A stretch of DNA of 35,446 nucleotides from JAVVVD01 sp964642795 (GCA_964642795.1 CAZXRQ010000012.1:1-35446), one strand, 5' to 3'; numbered from the stretch's first letter, positions 14,026-22,779 are shown. Numbers and translations are program-made. The notes: generated from the letters alone by a model not told the origin.

Positions 14026-14916
14026 TCATTCCTCCGCGCGGGAATCGCCCATGAAAAACAGCGCCACCGTGCCGCAGCCCGTATGTGAGCCTATTACCGT
14101 GCCGACGTGGTTTATCTCCACGGGGCCGTTGAGCTTGGGGAAGGTCTCCTCCACCATATCCGCCACGGCTCTTGCGTCCTCGTAGCAGGCGGAGTTGCTT
14201 ATGTAGCACTTGCCGGAATAGTCCAGCCCGTCCTGTGCGTGCTCCTCCATGCGCTCCAATATGGCCTTTATTACGCGGCGCTTGGTGGGTATTTTCTGGC
14301 GGGGGATAAGGTGCCCGGCGGCGTCCATGTTGAGCAGCGGGCATATGTGCAGAATTGCGCCCACCATGCCGCTGGCCTTGGATATGCGGCCGCCCCGGAT
14401 GTAGCTTGTGAGGTCGGTGGAGAAAAACCAGTGGTGCAGGTTAAGCTTGTGCTGCTCCGCCCAGTCGCGCAGCTCATCCAGCGTTGCGCCGGCGTCGCGG
14501 CGGTCCGCCAGAATATCCATAAGCAGGCCGTAGCCGCTGGACGCGCCCAGGGAGTCCACCACCTCCACGCGGCGGTCGGGGTACTTTTCTTTAAGCTGCC
14601 GCGCCGCAACACAGGCCGCGCCATAGGAGCCGGACAGCCCGCTGGACAGCGAAACGTGCAATACATCCTTGCCCTCTTTAAGGAAGCCCTCGAAGAAATC
14701 CGTAAACTCATGGGTATTTACCTGCGCGGTAGTGGGTTCCGCGCCGTCGCGTATGCGGGAGTAGAACTCCTCAAAGCTCATGGCCTTGCCGAGATCGTCC
14801 GGGTACTGCTTGCCGCCGATGTTAAAATGGAAGCAGATATAAGGAAGCTTCCGGGCTTCGAAATGCTCTGCGGTGAGATCCGCCGTCGAGCAGCATGTTA
14901 ATACGTAATCCTGCAT
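14026..14916 (-). CDS. DegV family fatty-acid-binding protein
   Basis: A 296-residue DegV/FakB-type protein, a family that binds a fatty acid and, with the FakA kinase, delivers it for phosphorylation and use in phospholipid synthesis. The family signatures are CSTADL near the N-terminus, the SLSSGLSGSYGAA loop that contacts the carboxylate, DSLGASSGYGLL, and the GGRISK block in the middle. The C-terminal G(T/S)VIGSHTGCGTVAL is also typical. I start it at 14916 (MQDY), 11 bases after AAGGAA; in-frame ATGs further upstream would put that site inside the gene. No fakA partner is nearby. It diverges from the XRE regulator gene. Confidence 0.9.
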   Translation of the reverse strand: MQDYVLTCCSTADLTAEHFEARKLPYICFHFNIGGKQYPDDLGKAMSFEEFYSRIRDGAEPTTAQVNTHEFTDFFEGFLKEGKDVLHVSLSSGLSGSYGAACVAARQLKEKYPDRRVEVVDSLGASSGYGLLMDILADRRDAGATLDELRDWAEQHKLNLHHWFFSTDLTSYIRGGRISKASGMVGAILHICPLLNMDAAGHLIPRQKIPTKRRVIKAILERMEEHAQDGLDYSGKCYISNSACYEDARAVADMVEETFPKLNGPVEINHVGTVIGSHTGCGTVALFFMGDSRAEE

Positions 14917-15046
14917 TAAAATATAAGTTCCTTTCATTTTGAAGCTGCCCGCGGCCGGCGGGCTCTTATGCTGAATACGATACAATACACCCGCGCCGTT
15001 TGTCACGCTACGCGCAGTTCCCCCGCCTTTTCCCCTGCAAAACAGC

Positions 15047-15088
15047 CGATTCTACCGCAAGTAGAGTTTGCGCGCGGGGGTAGAATCG
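15047..15088. promoter_or_regulatory. 10-bp perfect inverted repeat between degV and the XRE regulator
   Basis: CGATTCTACC (15047-15056) and GGTAGAATCG (15079-15088) with 22 bases between. It sits in the divergent intergenic region just upstream of the regulator's promoter, so it may be an operator, possibly autoregulatory. It has no T tract and is not placed like a terminator. Confidence 0.45.
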
Positions 15089-15113
15089 TCACGCGAACGC
15101 CACATTGTGTTGA

Positions 15114-15142
15114 TTGCACCGGTGCGGTAAGTGTGATACAAT
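15114..15142 (+). promoter_or_regulatory. Promoter of the XRE regulator gene
   Basis: TTGCAC at 15114-15119, 17 bases, then TACAAT at 15137-15142 with a TG one base upstream (extended -10). The gene starts 44 bases downstream. Confidence 0.7.
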
Positions 15143-15186
15143 CCGTACATACCGGCGTGCAGCCGCGGCTATGAATCGAGACTGAT

Positions 15187-15804
15187 ATGATAAAAACCGC
15201 GATAGCAAAAAATATAATCGAACTGCGCAAGTCCGCCGGGCTTACGCAGAATGAGCTTGCCGAAAAGCTGAACTATTCCGATAAAGCGGTGTCCAAATGG
15301 GAGCGCGGCGAATCGCTGCCGGATATCACCGTTATACGGGATATTGCGGATATGTTTGGCGTGACGGTGGACTACATGCTGCAGGAGGAGCACCCCGGCG
15401 CGCAGCCGGAAACTGAGGCCGAGGCTGAAGCGACTATTGCAAAGGCCGGCGAAGTCAGACGGCGCAATCTCAACCACCTTATGATCGCGCTTATATCCGC
15501 AGCGGGCGTTTGGCTGCTTGCAACAATAGTGTTTACGCTGTTTACCTCCCTGCTGCCGGAGGAAAACAGCTTTGTATGGCTTATATATGTATACGCTGTT
15601 CCCATCACCTGCATAGTGCTACTGGTATTTAACGCCATGTGGGGCAAGCGTATACTTACCTTCGTGATACTGTCGCTTTTGCTATGGAGCGGCCTTGTGT
15701 CGGTATATCTGCTGCTGCTTCCTTTGCAGCACTATGAGTCCATTTTCTATATAGGCATACCCTCGCAGGTGATCATAGCGCTGTGCGCGTTTATAAAAAG
15801 ATAG
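15187..15804 (+). CDS. XRE-family transcriptional regulator with membrane domain
   Basis: A 205-residue protein. Residues 5-60 are a Cro/C1-type helix-turn-helix: the recognition region reads LTQNELAEKLNYSDKAVSKWERG, quoted here as a range rather than a motif (residues about 19-41), followed by LPDITVI and a short helix. After an acidic Glu/Ala linker (70-85) come four predicted membrane segments, roughly 95-118, 125-145, 152-173 and 178-200. A DNA-binding domain tethered to a membrane module suggests that it senses a membrane or envelope signal. The ribosome site (GAGACTGAT) is weak, so expression may be low. The ligand and targets are not evident. Confidence 0.85.
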   Translation: MIKTAIAKNIIELRKSAGLTQNELAEKLNYSDKAVSKWERGESLPDITVIRDIADMFGVTVDYMLQEEHPGAQPETEAEAEATIAKAGEVRRRNLNHLMIALISAAGVWLLATIVFTLFTSLLPEENSFVWLIYVYAVPITCIVLLVFNAMWGKRILTFVILSLLLWSGLVSVYLLLLPLQHYESIFYIGIPSQVIIALCAFIKR

Positions 15805-15828
15805 AGGCCTGCATCGCCCATAAATTAA

Positions 15829-15864
15829 GCCTCCGGGGATATGGTCTCCGGAGGCCGTTTTTTT
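15829..15864. terminator. Bidirectional terminator between XRE regulator and noc
   Basis: GCCTCCGG (15829-15836) pairs with CCGGAGGC (15848-15855), followed by CGTTTTTTT on the plus strand; on the minus strand a TTAATTTA tract follows. It separates two convergent genes. Confidence 0.85.
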
Positions 15865-15868
15865 GCAT

Positions 15869-16708
15869 TTACTGCTGCTTGCCGTGTACGGTTATGTGTA
15901 TATCCACGCCGTCGGGTATATCGGACTGATCCACCTCCACCACCATGTCCGCGTCGCGGAGCTGGTTTACGGCGGTATTTATGGTGTTCATAAACAGGCG
16001 GTAGTCCTTGATGAGCCGCACTATCATGGGACGGGGCGCGGCGCCGTCGGTCTTGTCGTCGTAGAGCTTGTTCAGCTTTTTCTCCACAAGGCTTTCGGTA
16101 TCCTTTACGGAAAGCCCCTTTTCCTGCACGCGGCGCACCATATCCAGCTGGTATTCCGGCTCCTTCAATTTTAGTATGGCGCGGGCGTGGCGCTCGGAAA
16201 GGCCGGCTGTCTGCACCGCCTCCGCCACCTCGGGCGAAAGGCGCAAAAGCCTTAGCTTGTTGGCCACGGAGGACTGCGAGCGGCCCAGCCGCTCCGCAAG
16301 CTGCTCCTGCGTAAGGCCGTAGGTCTCTATAAGCGCCCGGTAGCAGCGCGCCTCCTCAAGAAAGTACAAATCCTCGCGCTGGAGGTTTTCTATAAGCGCC
16401 ATCATGGCGCTGGCCTCGTCCGTCACCGGCTCCTGCACTATGCAGGCGATGGTGGGCCGGCCCAGGCTGCTGACCGCGCGCAGTCTGCGCTCCCCCGCCA
16501 CCAGCTCGTAGCCGTCGGACAGTCTTTGCACGATGATGGGCTGTATCAGCCCCACCTGTGCTATGGACTGCGCAAGCTCGGCTATGGAATCCTCGCTGAA
16601 GGTTTCGCGGGGCTGGTTGGGGTTTCTTCGGATGCCGGCTATGGGCAGCTCCTCTATGCGCTTTTCACCGGCGTGCCTTGCGCCGGAAAGGAAATCGAAT
16701 GCGGGCAT
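15869..16708 (-). CDS. noc: ParB-family nucleoid occlusion protein Noc
   Basis: A 279-residue ParB-like CTP-switch DNA-binding protein. Noc binds its chromosomal sites, spreads, and blocks division over the nucleoid; its relative Spo0J/ParB segregates origins. The N-domain has LIQPIIV, GERRLRA and ENLQREDL; the helix-turn-helix follows as LTQEQLAERLGRSQSSVANK (about 130-150). The VANKLRLLRL segment, the FMNTINTAVNQLRDA C-terminal block and the position directly after rsmG all favour Noc over ParB, and no parA gene is beside it. The first 18 residues are hydrophobic and basic, as needed for membrane attachment. An AGGAGG site and its own promoter precede it. Confidence 0.87.
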   Translation of the reverse strand: MPAFDFLSGARHAGEKRIEELPIAGIRRNPNQPRETFSEDSIAELAQSIAQVGLIQPIIVQRLSDGYELVAGERRLRAVSSLGRPTIACIVQEPVTDEASAMMALIENLQREDLYFLEEARCYRALIETYGLTQEQLAERLGRSQSSVANKLRLLRLSPEVAEAVQTAGLSERHARAILKLKEPEYQLDMVRRVQEKGLSVKDTESLVEKKLNKLYDDKTDGAAPRPMIVRLIKDYRLFMNTINTAVNQLRDADMVVEVDQSDIPDGVDIHITVHGKQQ

Positions 16709-16738
16709 ATGCTTCCTCCTGATAATAATCCTTCAATA

Positions 16739-16768
16739 TATATAGAATAATTCCTGCGCGCCCGTCAA
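16739..16768 (-). promoter_or_regulatory. Promoter of noc
   Basis: On the minus strand, TTGACG (16768-16763), an 18-base spacer and TATATA (16744-16739), placed in the 98-bp gap between rsmG and noc. Confidence 0.65.
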
Positions 16769-16806
16769 CAGACGCGGCAATTCCAAATAACAAGTGCTTT
16801 TTCGCG

Positions 16807-17526
16807 TTACAGCGGGCTTTTTTCCGCGGTGCCGGCCTTGCGCGGGTAGGCTTTGGGCGTAGGTGCGGTCTTGGTAACGGCTATCACGCTGCGCGTTCCC
16901 CACGGGGCGTCGCAGACGTGCAGCTGTGCGCTGCCGTGCAGTATGAAAAGCGCGTTTTCTGCCTGCGCAAGCTCGTTTCCTGCGTCCCCCTTATACATAA
17001 GCGATACCCCGCCCACCTTCAGCAGCGGCAGCGTGTATTCGGTCAAAGCGGCTACGCTGCCCACAGCGCGGGTGGTGGCAATATCGAACCTGCCGCGAAG
17101 CTGCGCGTCCCGCCCCGCGTCCTCCGCGCGGGCGTGTATACAGCGCGCGTCAAGCCCCAGCTCAGCGCACAGGGCGGTAAGGAAGGTTATGCGCTTGTTT
17201 AGTGAATCCAGCAGCGTCAAATGAACGTCCGGCCGCATTATTGCTATGGGTACGCCGGGAAAGCCCGCGCCGGTGCCCACGTCTATTATGCATGCGCCAT
17301 CGGGTATCAGCGCTATGGGCAGCACGCTGTCTGCAAAGTGCTTCTCCGCCACGGCGCGCGGCTCCTTTATTGCGGTAAGGTTCATTTTGGCGCCCCACTC
17401 GGTAAGCAGCTCGAAGTAGCGCGAGAATTGTGCAGCCTGAGCGCCGGTCGCGGCGGGTATGAGCTGCTTGATGTAGGACGCAAATTCGCTGGAGGAGTAT
17501 TCTATCATATCGTTTTCCATGCTCAT
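16807..17526 (-). CDS. rsmG: 16S rRNA (guanine-527-N7)-methyltransferase
   Basis: RsmG (GidB) methylates G527 of 16S rRNA using S-adenosylmethionine. The 239-residue length is normal. The family's N-terminal NLTAIKEP block, the SAM-binding CIIDVGTGAGFPGVPIAI (motif I), the LLDSLNKRITFL strand-helix and the ARAEDAGR block are all present, with TTRAVGSVAAL following. The Pro-Lys-rich end (TAPTPKAYPRKAGTAEKSPL) matches the usual KYPRKAGxPxKxPL tail. Its ATGA start overlaps the mnmG stop, the same gene order as in Bacillus and many Clostridia. Confidence 0.95.
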   Translation of the reverse strand: MSMENDMIEYSSSEFASYIKQLIPAATGAQAAQFSRYFELLTEWGAKMNLTAIKEPRAVAEKHFADSVLPIALIPDGACIIDVGTGAGFPGVPIAIMRPDVHLTLLDSLNKRITFLTALCAELGLDARCIHARAEDAGRDAQLRGRFDIATTRAVGSVAALTEYTLPLLKVGGVSLMYKGDAGNELAQAENALFILHGSAQLHVCDAPWGTRSVIAVTKTAPTPKAYPRKAGTAEKSPL

Positions 17527-19388
17527 AGCACTCCCATTGCTTTAAGCTGTACCAAAAGCACAGCTATGTCCGCAGGTGAAACGCCGCTTATGCGCGCGGC
17601 CTGCCCCACGCTTACCGGCTTTTGTGCCGCCAGCTTCTGCCGCGCTTCTATGCGCAGGCCGCCCATTGCGGCATAGTCCAGCTCCGGCAGAGCGATATCC
17701 TCCAGCTCGCGGAAGCGCGCCACCTGCTCGCGCTGCTTTTGGATGTAGCCGTCGTAGCGGGCGGATATCTCCACCTGCTCCACAGCCTCCGCAGCAGCCT
17801 CGGGCAGAGCGAATATTGCAGCAAGCTCGGCGTAGGTAACGCCGCGCCGTTTTAATAGATCGTTCAGCCGTATGCCGGTTTTGGGCGCCGGCTCGCCATG
17901 GGCGGCAAGCAGTGCCGCAAGCCTTTCGTCCGGCGGGGCGTATGCGCCCAAAGCCGCGTTGAGCTTTGCCATGTTCTCCCGCTTTTTGTCGAGCTTTGCA
18001 TACCGCGCGTCGCTAATAAGCCCCGTGCGCCGCCCCAGCTCGCTAAGCCGCAGGTCGGCGTTATCCTGCCTTAGCAGCAGCCGGTATTCCGCGCGGCTGG
18101 TCATCATGCGGTAGGGCTCGTTGGTGCCCTTGGTGGCAAGGTCGTCCACCAGCACGCCTATATATGCATCCGCCCGGGAAAGCAGCAGCGGCGGCTCGCC
18201 TTTAAGGTACAGCCCGCAGTTTATGCCTGCGTACAGCCCCTGCGCGGCGGCTTCCTCGTAGCCGGAGCTGCCGTTTAGCTGCCCTGCGCAGTAAAGCCCG
18301 GGGATATCCCGCGCGCCCAGTGTAGCGGACAGCGCCGTGGGGTCTATGCAGTCGTACTCTATGGCGTAGCCCTCGCGCATGAGCTTTGCGCGCTCAAGGC
18401 CGCGCAGGGTGTGCAGCATGGCAAGCTGCACGTCCGCAGGCAGCGAGGTGGACATGCCCTGCACATACATCTCCTTTGTGGAAAGCCCCTCAGGCTCAAT
18501 AAAAATCTGATGTCGCTCTTTGTCGAAAAACCGGGTTATTTTGTCCTCAATGCTCGGACAATACCGCGTGCCCGTTCCGGTTATCAGGCCGGAATACATG
18601 GCGCTCCTGTGTATGTTTTCGCGTATTATTGCGTGCGTATAGGCGTTGGTATAGGTAAGGTAGCAAGGGTACTGCGGTTTTGTGTTAGCCCCCGTCATAA
18701 AGCTGAACGTGGGCGTAGGCACGTCGCCAAGCTGCAGCTCCATCCTGTCGAGGTCGAGGGAATCACGGTGTACTCTGGGCGGGGTGCCGGTCTTGAAGCG
18801 GCGCACGGTGAAGCCCGCGTCGCGCAAAGCGTCGGACAGCCCCTCCGCGCGGCGCATACCGCAGGGGCCGGCGTCCTGCGCGACGTCGCCTACGAGCACG
18901 CGGCTTTTTAGGTATACCCCTGTGGCTATCACCAGTCCGGAACAGCCGTACTGCGCGCCCAGCGCCGTAACTATGCCGGATACGTGGCCGTTCTGCGTAA
19001 GTATCCTCACGCACTCGCCCTGCGCGAGCTCGAGGTTGGGCTGATTTTCCAGCGCGGCTTTCATGCGCTCGTGATAGCGGCGCTTGTCCATCTGCGCGCG
19101 CAGTGAATGTACGGCCGGGCCCTTGGCGGTGTTCAGCATACGTATTTGTATGTAGGTATCGTCCGTGGCAAGCCCCATCTCGCCGCCAAGCGCGTCTATC
19201 TCACGCACAAGGTGGCCCTTGCTTGTGCCGCCGATAGCGGGATTGCAGGCCATCAGCGCCACGGAATCGAGGTTCATCGTAAGGCAGAGCGTGCCAAGCC
19301 CCATGCGGGCAAGCGCAAGCGCCGCCTCGCAGCCCGCGTGCCCCGCGCCCAGCACTATCGCATCGTAGTTTTTTACAAAATAGGTCAT
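17523..19388 (-). CDS. mnmG: tRNA uridine-5-carboxymethylaminomethyl modification enzyme
   Basis: MnmG (GidA) works with MnmE to install the cmnm5 group on U34 of several tRNAs, using FAD. I start it at 19388 (MTYFVKNYDAIVLGAGHAGC), with GGAGG 5 bases upstream; a longer frame to 19484 adds an unrelated leader. The protein has 621 residues, the usual size. The FAD-binding GAGHAGCEAAL near the N-terminus, NPAIGGTSKGHLVREIDALGG, TGTYCPSIEDK-like block and AGQLNGSSGYEEAAAQG are family hallmarks, as is the helical C-terminal MnmE-binding domain. mnmE, usually just upstream, is missing here. Confidence 0.96.
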   Translation of the reverse strand: MTYFVKNYDAIVLGAGHAGCEAALALARMGLGTLCLTMNLDSVALMACNPAIGGTSKGHLVREIDALGGEMGLATDDTYIQIRMLNTAKGPAVHSLRAQMDKRRYHERMKAALENQPNLELAQGECVRILTQNGHVSGIVTALGAQYGCSGLVIATGVYLKSRVLVGDVAQDAGPCGMRRAEGLSDALRDAGFTVRRFKTGTPPRVHRDSLDLDRMELQLGDVPTPTFSFMTGANTKPQYPCYLTYTNAYTHAIIRENIHRSAMYSGLITGTGTRYCPSIEDKITRFFDKERHQIFIEPEGLSTKEMYVQGMSTSLPADVQLAMLHTLRGLERAKLMREGYAIEYDCIDPTALSATLGARDIPGLYCAGQLNGSSGYEEAAAQGLYAGINCGLYLKGEPPLLLSRADAYIGVLVDDLATKGTNEPYRMMTSRAEYRLLLRQDNADLRLSELGRRTGLISDARYAKLDKKRENMAKLNAALGAYAPPDERLAALLAAHGEPAPKTGIRLNDLLKRRGVTYAELAAIFALPEAAAEAVEQVEISARYDGYIQKQREQVARFRELEDIALPELDYAAMGGLRIEARQKLAAQKPVSVGQAARISGVSPADIAVLLVQLKAMGVL

Positions 19389-19409
19389 ATATGCCTCCGC
19401 AACGCTCCT

Positions 19410-19439
19410 ATTATAGCAAAAACATCCTTTGACGCGCAA
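19410..19439 (-). promoter_or_regulatory. Promoter of mnmG-rsmG
   Basis: On the minus strand, TTGCGC (19439-19434), 18 bases, then a perfect TATAAT (19415-19410), 21 bases before the chosen mnmG start. Transcription would start inside the longer open frame, which supports the shorter start. Confidence 0.65.
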
Positions 19440-19461
19440 CACAAAGCACGGCGCGCCGTGA

Positions 19462-19490
19462 TTGACACATATGCGGTTTTGCATTAAACA
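19462..19490 (+). promoter_or_regulatory. Possible promoter of the surface-protein gene
   Basis: TTGACA at 19462-19467 and TAAACA at 19485-19490 with 17 bases between. The -35 is perfect but the -10 is poor. Confidence 0.35.
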
Positions 19491-19579
19491 TAAAGCGACT
19501 AATGCATATTAGTGAGATTATACCACCGCGCCGCGCGCGGAGTACACATTGTGTAAAAGCTTTATCAGGGGGTTAAATC

Positions 19580-21079
19580 ATGACTGCCAACAAAAAATGC
19601 CTTGCGCTTCTGCTCGCGCTCGTACTTGTGCTTTGCCTTATGCCTGCTGTGTCGCTTGCGGAGGGCCCGGCCAACTACACCATGGACTTTACCGAACTTG
19701 GCGCGACCTGGGGCGGGCTCGTCAATGTAAACTTATCAGAGAATAACGCCACTGGCACGAATTGGGAGTGGGTGGCCAGCAGCAAAACACTCACCCTCAA
19801 CAACTTAAATTTCGTCACCACGGCTAAAATCGCGCTTAAGGTCCCGGGAGGCACCACCATCGTGCTGATAGGAAACAGTACAGTAGCATCGCAATGCAAC
19901 AATGCAAACGAAAGCTCCTCAGGCCTTTTTGCTAGCGGTAATTTAACGATCATTGGCTCCGGCTCGCTCACCGCGACCGCGGGCACAGTGAAGGGTAATA
20001 ACGAGTCCTATGGCATAGCTTGCACAGGCGCTGCTGTGATATCCGGAGGCGCTACGGTCACCGCCAATGCCGGCAGCTCTGCCGCCCTCAACAGTGTCGG
20101 CATGAAGGTCTCGGGCCAAGACGCCGCGCTTACCGTGTCAAACGCCACGCTTAACGCCAATGGCGGCGCAGCGGCTTTGGGTGACAGCTATGGCATATAT
20201 GTAACCGCAGACAGGCTTGAGGTACAGCCCGGCGGCGTGGTAAACGCCAATGGCGGCGTCGCAAACAACAGGAGCAGCGGCGTGTATTCTGCCGCTAATA
20301 ACTCCGGAGAGCAGATCGCGGTCTCAGGCGGTACGCTTATAGCCAGGGGCGGCACGGCCACCGGCACCAGCTTCGGCATTGGTCTCCACAACGCGGCGCG
20401 GGTCTCAGTCTCAGGCGGCACGCTTAGCGCGACGGGCGGCACGGCCACCGGCACCAGCTACGGCATTTATTCCCGCAACGGCGCAGCGCAGATCGCGGTT
20501 TCCGGCGGCAGCATCACCGCGCAGAGCGGCGCGGCAAGCACCCAAAGCGCCTTTGACCGCGCGCCCCAGCTCAGCGGCAGCCCAAGCTACAAATGGCGGC
20601 TGAGTACGACCGGCGCGCTTACCGAAAGCACCGTGCAAAAATACATATGGAAAGGCGCAGACTCCCTTGTGTATATAGAGCACAGCACCGTTACCCCCGC
20701 CGCTGTTCCGGCCGACGACTCCATATTCACAAGCCCGACCGAAGCGGAGACCGTAGCCGTAAGCCCGGGCAGCCGCGCTAAGCTTTCGGTCGCCACGAGC
20801 CAGCCCACCGGATTGCAGTGGTACATAGACCGGGGCGACGGCAAGGGCTTTGTGCAATTATCCGGCGCGACGGGCGCAAGCTATACCTCCTCCGCCGTAA
20901 GTGCGGCAAACAACGGCTACCGCTACTTCTGCGTTGCGGATAACGGCGACAGGAGCCATGTGTTCACGCTCTCCGTTGTGGCGGGCGTGCCGGATACCGG
21001 CGACGCGCCGGTGTGGTTCGCCGCGCTGCTTTTAGCGGGCGCCGCGCTGGGGCTTGCGCTAAAAAAGCGCAGGGCGTAA
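19580..21079 (+). CDS. Cell-wall-anchored surface protein with beta-helix-like repeats
   Basis: A 499-residue exported protein. The signal peptide (1-27) has a Lys-rich start and AVSLA cleavage site. Residues of about 60-330 are Gly/Ser/Thr/Asn-rich strand repeats of the type VSGGTLxAxGG...GTSYGIY, with clear units spaced 29-30 residues (DNA at 20321, 20408 and 20498), which I read as a right-handed beta-helix. Residues of about 385-465 resemble an Ig-like domain (LQWYIDRGDGKGF...YRYFCVADNG). The C-terminus has VPDTG (470-474), a hydrophobic span and KKRRA: a sorting signal of the LPXTG type with Val first. The gene is probably involved in adhesion, but no ligand is evident and no sortase gene is in view. 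Confidence 0.82.
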   Translation: MTANKKCLALLLALVLVLCLMPAVSLAEGPANYTMDFTELGATWGGLVNVNLSENNATGTNWEWVASSKTLTLNNLNFVTTAKIALKVPGGTTIVLIGNSTVASQCNNANESSSGLFASGNLTIIGSGSLTATAGTVKGNNESYGIACTGAAVISGGATVTANAGSSAALNSVGMKVSGQDAALTVSNATLNANGGAAALGDSYGIYVTADRLEVQPGGVVNANGGVANNRSSGVYSAANNSGEQIAVSGGTLIARGGTATGTSFGIGLHNAARVSVSGGTLSATGGTATGTSYGIYSRNGAAQIAVSGGSITAQSGAASTQSAFDRAPQLSGSPSYKWRLSTTGALTESTVQKYIWKGADSLVYIEHSTVTPAAVPADDSIFTSPTEAETVAVSPGSRAKLSVATSQPTGLQWYIDRGDGKGFVQLSGATGASYTSSAVSAANNGYRYFCVADNGDRSHVFTLSVVAGVPDTGDAPVWFAALLLAGAALGLALKKRRA

Positions 21080-21121
21080 AGCAGACCGTTACCCGGCAAT
21101 AAAAAACTATCTGTAAATTGC

Positions 21122-21149
21122 AACCCCCGCCTCCCCGCGGGGGTTTAAT
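21122..21149 (+). terminator. Terminator of the surface-protein gene
   Basis: A perfect 9-bp stem (AACCCCCGC with GCGGGGGTT), 6-base loop, then TAATTATT. Its tail overlaps the -35 of the next promoter. Confidence 0.75.
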
Positions 21150-21172
21150 TATTGGGAAGTATATACTATAAT
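21144..21172 (+). promoter_or_regulatory. Promoter of the LCP gene
   Basis: TTTAAT at 21144-21149, 17 bases, then a perfect TATAAT at 21167-21172. GGAGG at 21179-21183 follows 14 bases before the ATG. Confidence 0.55.
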
Positions 21173-21197
21173 ACCCCCGGAGGCAGGTAAGCTTATT

Positions 21198-22676
21198 ATG
21201 AGTGAAAAAGAAAAAAAGCGCCGCGTATCCCCATGGCTCACGGCGGCGATAATAGTCGTTTCCGCGGCAATAGTGTTTGTCGCGGGCAAATTTATTTACA
21301 GCACCTTTATTGACCCCATGAGCGCGTTTGAGCAGACCGCCGCGGTGACTACGCCGGAACCCGCGACCCAGGCGCCCGAGGCTACGGCCACGCCCGAGCC
21401 TACGCTTTCACCGGAGGAGCAGCTGTTAAGTCAGGCGGATACGGACTTTATGCACAACCGCGTGAACATACTTATGCTGGGCTGGGACGAGAGCGCGGAG
21501 CGCAACGATTCTTCGAGCGAGCTGTACCGTGATGAGGAAAACAACTTCCGCAGCGACGTTATCATGCTGTGCACCGTGGATTTTGACGCGGGCACGGTGG
21601 ATCTTATAAGCGTGCCGCGCGATACGCTGGCGCCGATATACAAAAGCGACGGCACGCTGTACTCCGAGACCGCACACTACAAGATAAACGCCGCGTTCGC
21701 CAAGGGCGGCTCCGCCGCGGGCGACGGCTTTGCCTACGCCATGACCACAATAAGCAAGCTGCTGGGCGTACCCATAGACTACTACGCCGGCGTTAATATG
21801 GAGGGGCTGAAGGCGGTGGTGGACGCTATGGGCGGCGTGGACTACGACGTGGATGTGGAAATACGCCTGAACGGCCGCGTACTGGAGACCGGCTACCAGC
21901 ATCTTAACGGCCAGCAGGTGCTGGACTACTGCCGCGCGCGCAAGGGCATAAGCACCGACGTGGGACGCGCAGACCGCCAGCAGCGGATGCTGTTTGCCAT
22001 ATTTGCCCAGCTTAAAAGCCGCGATCAGATAGTCAACTTCCCCAACGTCTATCTCTCTGTGAAGGACTATATAGATACCAACCTGACCTTCAGCCAGATA
22101 AGCGCGCTTAGCGCGTTTGCGTTAAAGCTGGATATGGAGGACCTTGGCCGGCACACGCTCGCCGGAGAATACGTCAACAATACCTCATACAGCAACGCTT
22201 CCTACTATGTGCTTTATACTGACAAGCTGGTTGAGCTTATCAACGGCGTGTTCGGCATAACCATAACCCCCAATCCCCGCATAGACGCCGCCTATGTGCT
22301 TGCGGATAAATCCGCTGGCATAGCGCAGGATTATGTGGCCGCGGCGGAATACCTGTTTTCCATAACAGGCGTATATTACGATGAGTACACCGGCACCTAT
22401 ACGGGCGGCTGGAACGTGGATGAGATAGTATCGCTGATGGCGCAGGCAAGCAGCGTTTCGCTGCGCAAGCTGCCCGATAACCTCTCCGACGAGGAGCGGC
22501 AAAAGCGGCTGGATACCCCGCTGGATGCGGAAGCCTGCGACGCGGCGTCGAGCGCGCTGCATAATGCGCTTATCAACTACTGCGCGATGTACGGCATAAC
22601 GCAGGCCGCTGTGGATAAGTCCATGCTGCCCAAGACACTGTATGCCGCGCTGCCCGTGCCCATAGTATACGAGTGA
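21198..22676 (+). CDS. LytR-CpsA-Psr (LCP) family protein
   Basis: A 492-residue type II membrane protein of the LCP family, enzymes that transfer teichoic acids or other undecaprenyl-linked polymers onto peptidoglycan outside the cell. A cytosolic Lys/Arg-rich start leads into one membrane span (about 11-33), then a Pro/Glu/Thr-rich stalk (45-75). The LCP domain covers about 88-350, with NILMLGWD, the SDVIMLCTVD strand, SVPRDT with its key Arg, MGGVDYDV, and the CRARK...GRADRQQRML block with the lipid-phosphate-binding Arg residues. The last 140 residues are an extension I do not recognise. It sits between a surface protein and an envelope-lipid gene cluster. Confidence 0.92.
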   Translation: MSEKEKKRRVSPWLTAAIIVVSAAIVFVAGKFIYSTFIDPMSAFEQTAAVTTPEPATQAPEATATPEPTLSPEEQLLSQADTDFMHNRVNILMLGWDESAERNDSSSELYRDEENNFRSDVIMLCTVDFDAGTVDLISVPRDTLAPIYKSDGTLYSETAHYKINAAFAKGGSAAGDGFAYAMTTISKLLGVPIDYYAGVNMEGLKAVVDAMGGVDYDVDVEIRLNGRVLETGYQHLNGQQVLDYCRARKGISTDVGRADRQQRMLFAIFAQLKSRDQIVNFPNVYLSVKDYIDTNLTFSQISALSAFALKLDMEDLGRHTLAGEYVNNTSYSNASYYVLYTDKLVELINGVFGITITPNPRIDAAYVLADKSAGIAQDYVAAAEYLFSITGVYYDEYTGTYTGGWNVDEIVSLMAQASSVSLRKLPDNLSDEERQKRLDTPLDAEACDAASSALHNALINYCAMYGITQAAVDKSMLPKTLYAALPVPIVYE

Positions 22677-22705
22677 CGCCTGAGCGCCCCTTTTGCGCTG
22701 TACAT

Positions 22706-22734
22706 TTGACGGTTTTTGAATTATTATATAACAT
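22706..22734 (+). promoter_or_regulatory. Promoter of the ten-gene dagK-GNAT operon
   Basis: TTGACG at 22706-22711, followed by the AT-rich TATATAACAT (22725-22734); TAACAT gives a 17-base spacer. It is 45 bases before the first gene. Confidence 0.5.
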
Positions 22735-22779
22735 GGACGAGGATGAAATCCGTTACAGCAACGTTTAAGCGGGGGCAAT

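Noticed and set aside
22610..22618. Perfect DnaA-box match TGTGGATAA (also at 33433-33441)
   Set aside because: Both are single matches inside coding sequence (LCP gene and gyrB, where it encodes VDN). An origin needs a cluster in an AT-rich non-coding stretch, which I do not see anywhere in the window.
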